Assembly: GCA_025642065.1 (NCBI GenBank)
Contig: JAODUP010000008.1
Span: 732,001-796,000, forward strand
DNA from: Paralvinella palmiformis
Taxonomy: Eukaryota > Annelida > Polychaeta > Terebellida > Alvinellidae
Direction: 5' to 3'
DNA length: 64,000 nucleotides
Shown in pieces: positions 62,000 to 64,000 of the stretch (position 1 is its first letter; the number at the start of each line of letters is the position of its first letter). The notes beneath the pieces were generated by a model. That model worked only from the letters and a program-made list of their open reading frames with translations, made no database searches and was not told where the DNA came from. Position numbers and translations under genes: made by a program.

Positions 62000-63330
62000 G
62001 GCTCGACGAGGTGAGACATGGATGACCTGTGTGCCGACAGCTGTATGATTTGTGATCTATGGGTATTGACCTACCATAGATGAGGATATCTGCTTCTTCA
62101 CCCTTCGCCCCTCCTGGGATATAGGTCATTGACAACAGTCTTCCAAAGTCTTCTGTCCTGGGCTTTCTTTTCAAGCTCCCTCCAGCTGTAACCTGTCCTC
62201 TTTATGTCTGTCAAGAGATCCTTTCTCCACGTATTTCTTGGGCGACCTCTTTTTCTCTTTCCTTGTGGGTTCCATGTTAGGGCCTGCCTGGTGGTAGTTG
62301 ATGCTGGTTTCTGGTGCGTGACCAATCCACCCCCATCGTCTCCTTCTGATCTCATCTCCAGCATTCTGTTGGTGTATTTTCTCCTACAAGTCGTTGTTAT
62401 CGATGGTGTTTGGCCAGCGAATTTGGATGATTCTTCTCAGACAGTTATTAATAAAGGTCTGTAATTTCTTGGTGGTGGTGTTAGTTGTCCTCCATGTCTC
62501 TGCTCTTTACAGTAGTACAGACTTCACATTGGAGTTAAACAGGCGTATCTTTGTGTGTAATGACAACACTTTGGAGCTCCAGATGTTCTTGAGCTGTATA
62601 AATGCTCCTCTAGCCTTGCCAATCTTTGCCTTAACATCCGCATTTGTACCACCATGTTTCTCAGTAATACTACCCAGATACGTGAAGGTCTCTACCTCGT
62701 CAATTTCATTTCCTTCCAGTTTGACTGGCTCCATGCTGACTGCATTTACCTTGAGGATTTTTGTTTTGCATTTATGTATATTTAATCCCACTCGTGAAGA
62801 AATGGCTGCCAGTTCACTTGTCTTCTACTACATCTGTTGATGGCTGTGGGACAACAGTGCTAGGTTGTTGTCAAAGTCCAGGTCTTCAAGTTGCGTATTT
62901 AGTGGATATCATAATCCAGCCGATGACCAGAAGGAAGAGGAATGGGTACAGCAAGCAACCCTGTCTAACTCCAGTCTTCACTTTGAAATGCTTCGTTAGT
63001 TGTCCACTATGTATTACCCTGCAGCCTGTTCCTTCATAACTTTTATTAATCAAGCTGACCAGCTTGGTCAATATGCCCTAATGTGTTAGCAGTTTCCATA
63101 GTGTATCACTGTTTATGCTGTCAAACGCCTTTTCGTAGTCAACAAAGTTGATGTAGTGGAGAGTTCCAGTCCAAGGATTGCTCTACTATGATGGATAGTG
63201 TTGCAATCTGAGCACATGGTCTGTTTGGGCGGAATCCAGCTTGTTGATCTCTCAGCCATGGGTCCATTTCACCTTTCATTCTTTCCAAGATTATTCTGTT
63301 GAAGACTTTCCCAGGCACTGACATAAGTGT
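62000..63330 (-). mobile_element. RTE-like LINE fragment, minus strand
   Basis: From 63330 leftward: MSVPGKVFNRIILERMKGEM and QQAGFRPNRPCAQIATL, VKTGVRQGCLLYPFLFLLVI, then FTYLGSITEKHGGTNADVKA, KIGKARGAFIQLKNIWSSKV and finally ALTWNPQGKRKRGRPRNTWR. The catalytic region and the stretch after it are broken or deleted. It matches the group of the element at 34791-37813 but is not a close copy. Confidence 0.8.
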
Positions 63331-63414
63331 CTCTGCTACATAACATCAATTTCGGTTATTATAGTCTACCAACTATTATTCTTCGGTTTCACTTGGTAGC
63401 ACCTATAATGGCTT

Positions 63415-63515
63415 CCAGCAAGATAAAAGAAAATGTTGCCTGGCTGGGATTTGAACTCAGGTACTGGAAGTCTGTAACCAACCATCGCACCCCCCACCAG
63501 ATGGCTGGAGACGCA
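63415..63515 (-). mobile_element. tRNA-like SINE fragment candidate
   Basis: On the minus strand, gcgatggttggttacagact and cctgagttcaaatcccagcc resemble tRNA A and B boxes. The body is unclear. Confidence 0.35.
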
Positions 63516-63825
63516 CAACAATATATGAAATAACGAGGTCATCAGTGTTAACTGTTTATTAGGATACATCGATGTTTATGTATTAAATGATTTGATAATA
63601 TTTGTATTACTGTGTGGCCAATACATTACTAGGCCAATACTACGGCGAGTGCTAGGCAACTGGGAAGGTTTTCTCCACCAAATATGCCATCTATTGTAAA
63701 TTACAAATTTATTTAGAATTAGTTCCTATGGTGAAGCAGTAAATTACAAACCATATGCATCTCCCTCATTTGAGGTAGCTAAGCCACGTAAAATAACTTC
63801 CATTTCGGACATTATAATTATTATT

Positions 63826-63940
63826 ATCAAGGCTATATCTGAGGGGTGTTTCATCTTTCACTTCGCTTCATTACATTTGGAGGTCGCTCGCCCATTTAGC
63901 CTACCATGTGCACAAAAATTGCTGTAAAAACACCAACATA
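63826..63940 (+). mobile_element. Partial family A SINE
   Basis: The 3' part of the family: gggtgtttcatctttcactt, ttggaggtcgctcgcccat, ttagcctaccatgtgcacaa and gctgtaaaaacacc. Confidence 0.7.
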
Positions 63941-64000
63941 ATTCTCATAGCTATAGGTTGAGAGCTGTTGTACGACTTCCCAGTTTCATGTTCAGCTGTT

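Overview
The window is animal nuclear DNA. It has GT-AG introns, AT-rich non-coding sequence full of dinucleotide and tetranucleotide repeats, tRNA-derived SINEs and several families of LINE retrotransposon. The mix of antistasin-like and Kunitz modules, GT10 fucosyltransferases, an I/Nimbus-like LINE with RNase H and CR1/L2-like LINEs suggests a lophotrochozoan, most likely a mollusc and perhaps a gastropod. The species cannot be read from the sequence.

Three host genes are supported, all on the + strand. (1) Positions 1130-14731 hold a ten-exon gene whose phases all agree, giving a 921-residue type I membrane protein. It has a signal peptide, an antistasin-like unit, a small Cys-rich module, a Kunitz domain with Arg at P1, seventeen more antistasin-like units in one giant exon, a second Cys-rich module, a membrane-proximal alpha/beta region, one transmembrane helix and a short tail. 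It looks like a membrane-tethered multi-headed protease inhibitor. (2) Positions 16535-17779 hold an intronless GC-rich alpha-1,3-fucosyltransferase (GT10, 414 aa). (3) Positions 49617-50399 joined to 54954-55481 hold a second GT10 fucosyltransferase (436 aa), split by a 4.6 kb intron full of repeats. A further exon-like ORF at 23947-24246 has no identified family.

The centre (27.3-45 kb) is a graveyard of nested transposons. A 5.8 kb I/Nimbus-like LINE sits inside an older LINE with a 16-bp target-site duplication. A hAT-like transposon remnant is split by an RTE-like LINE. These are followed by an L2/CR1-like LINE tail and a minus-strand LINE with ORF1 and ORF2 remains. More LINE debris lies at 50.8-51.7, 60-61.4 and 62-63.3 kb. 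All LINE reading frames are broken.

Other structure includes a 28-bp satellite with higher-order organisation (9.4-10.0 kb), a 1.06 kb tandem segmental duplication (57.2-59.5 kb), a 419-bp-period duplication inside a LINE relic (60.15-60.95 kb), a 147-bp MITE candidate with 14-bp perfect inverted ends, a THAP-like ORF broken by a LINE-tail insertion with a 13-bp target-site duplication, and at least ten copies of one tRNA-derived SINE family.
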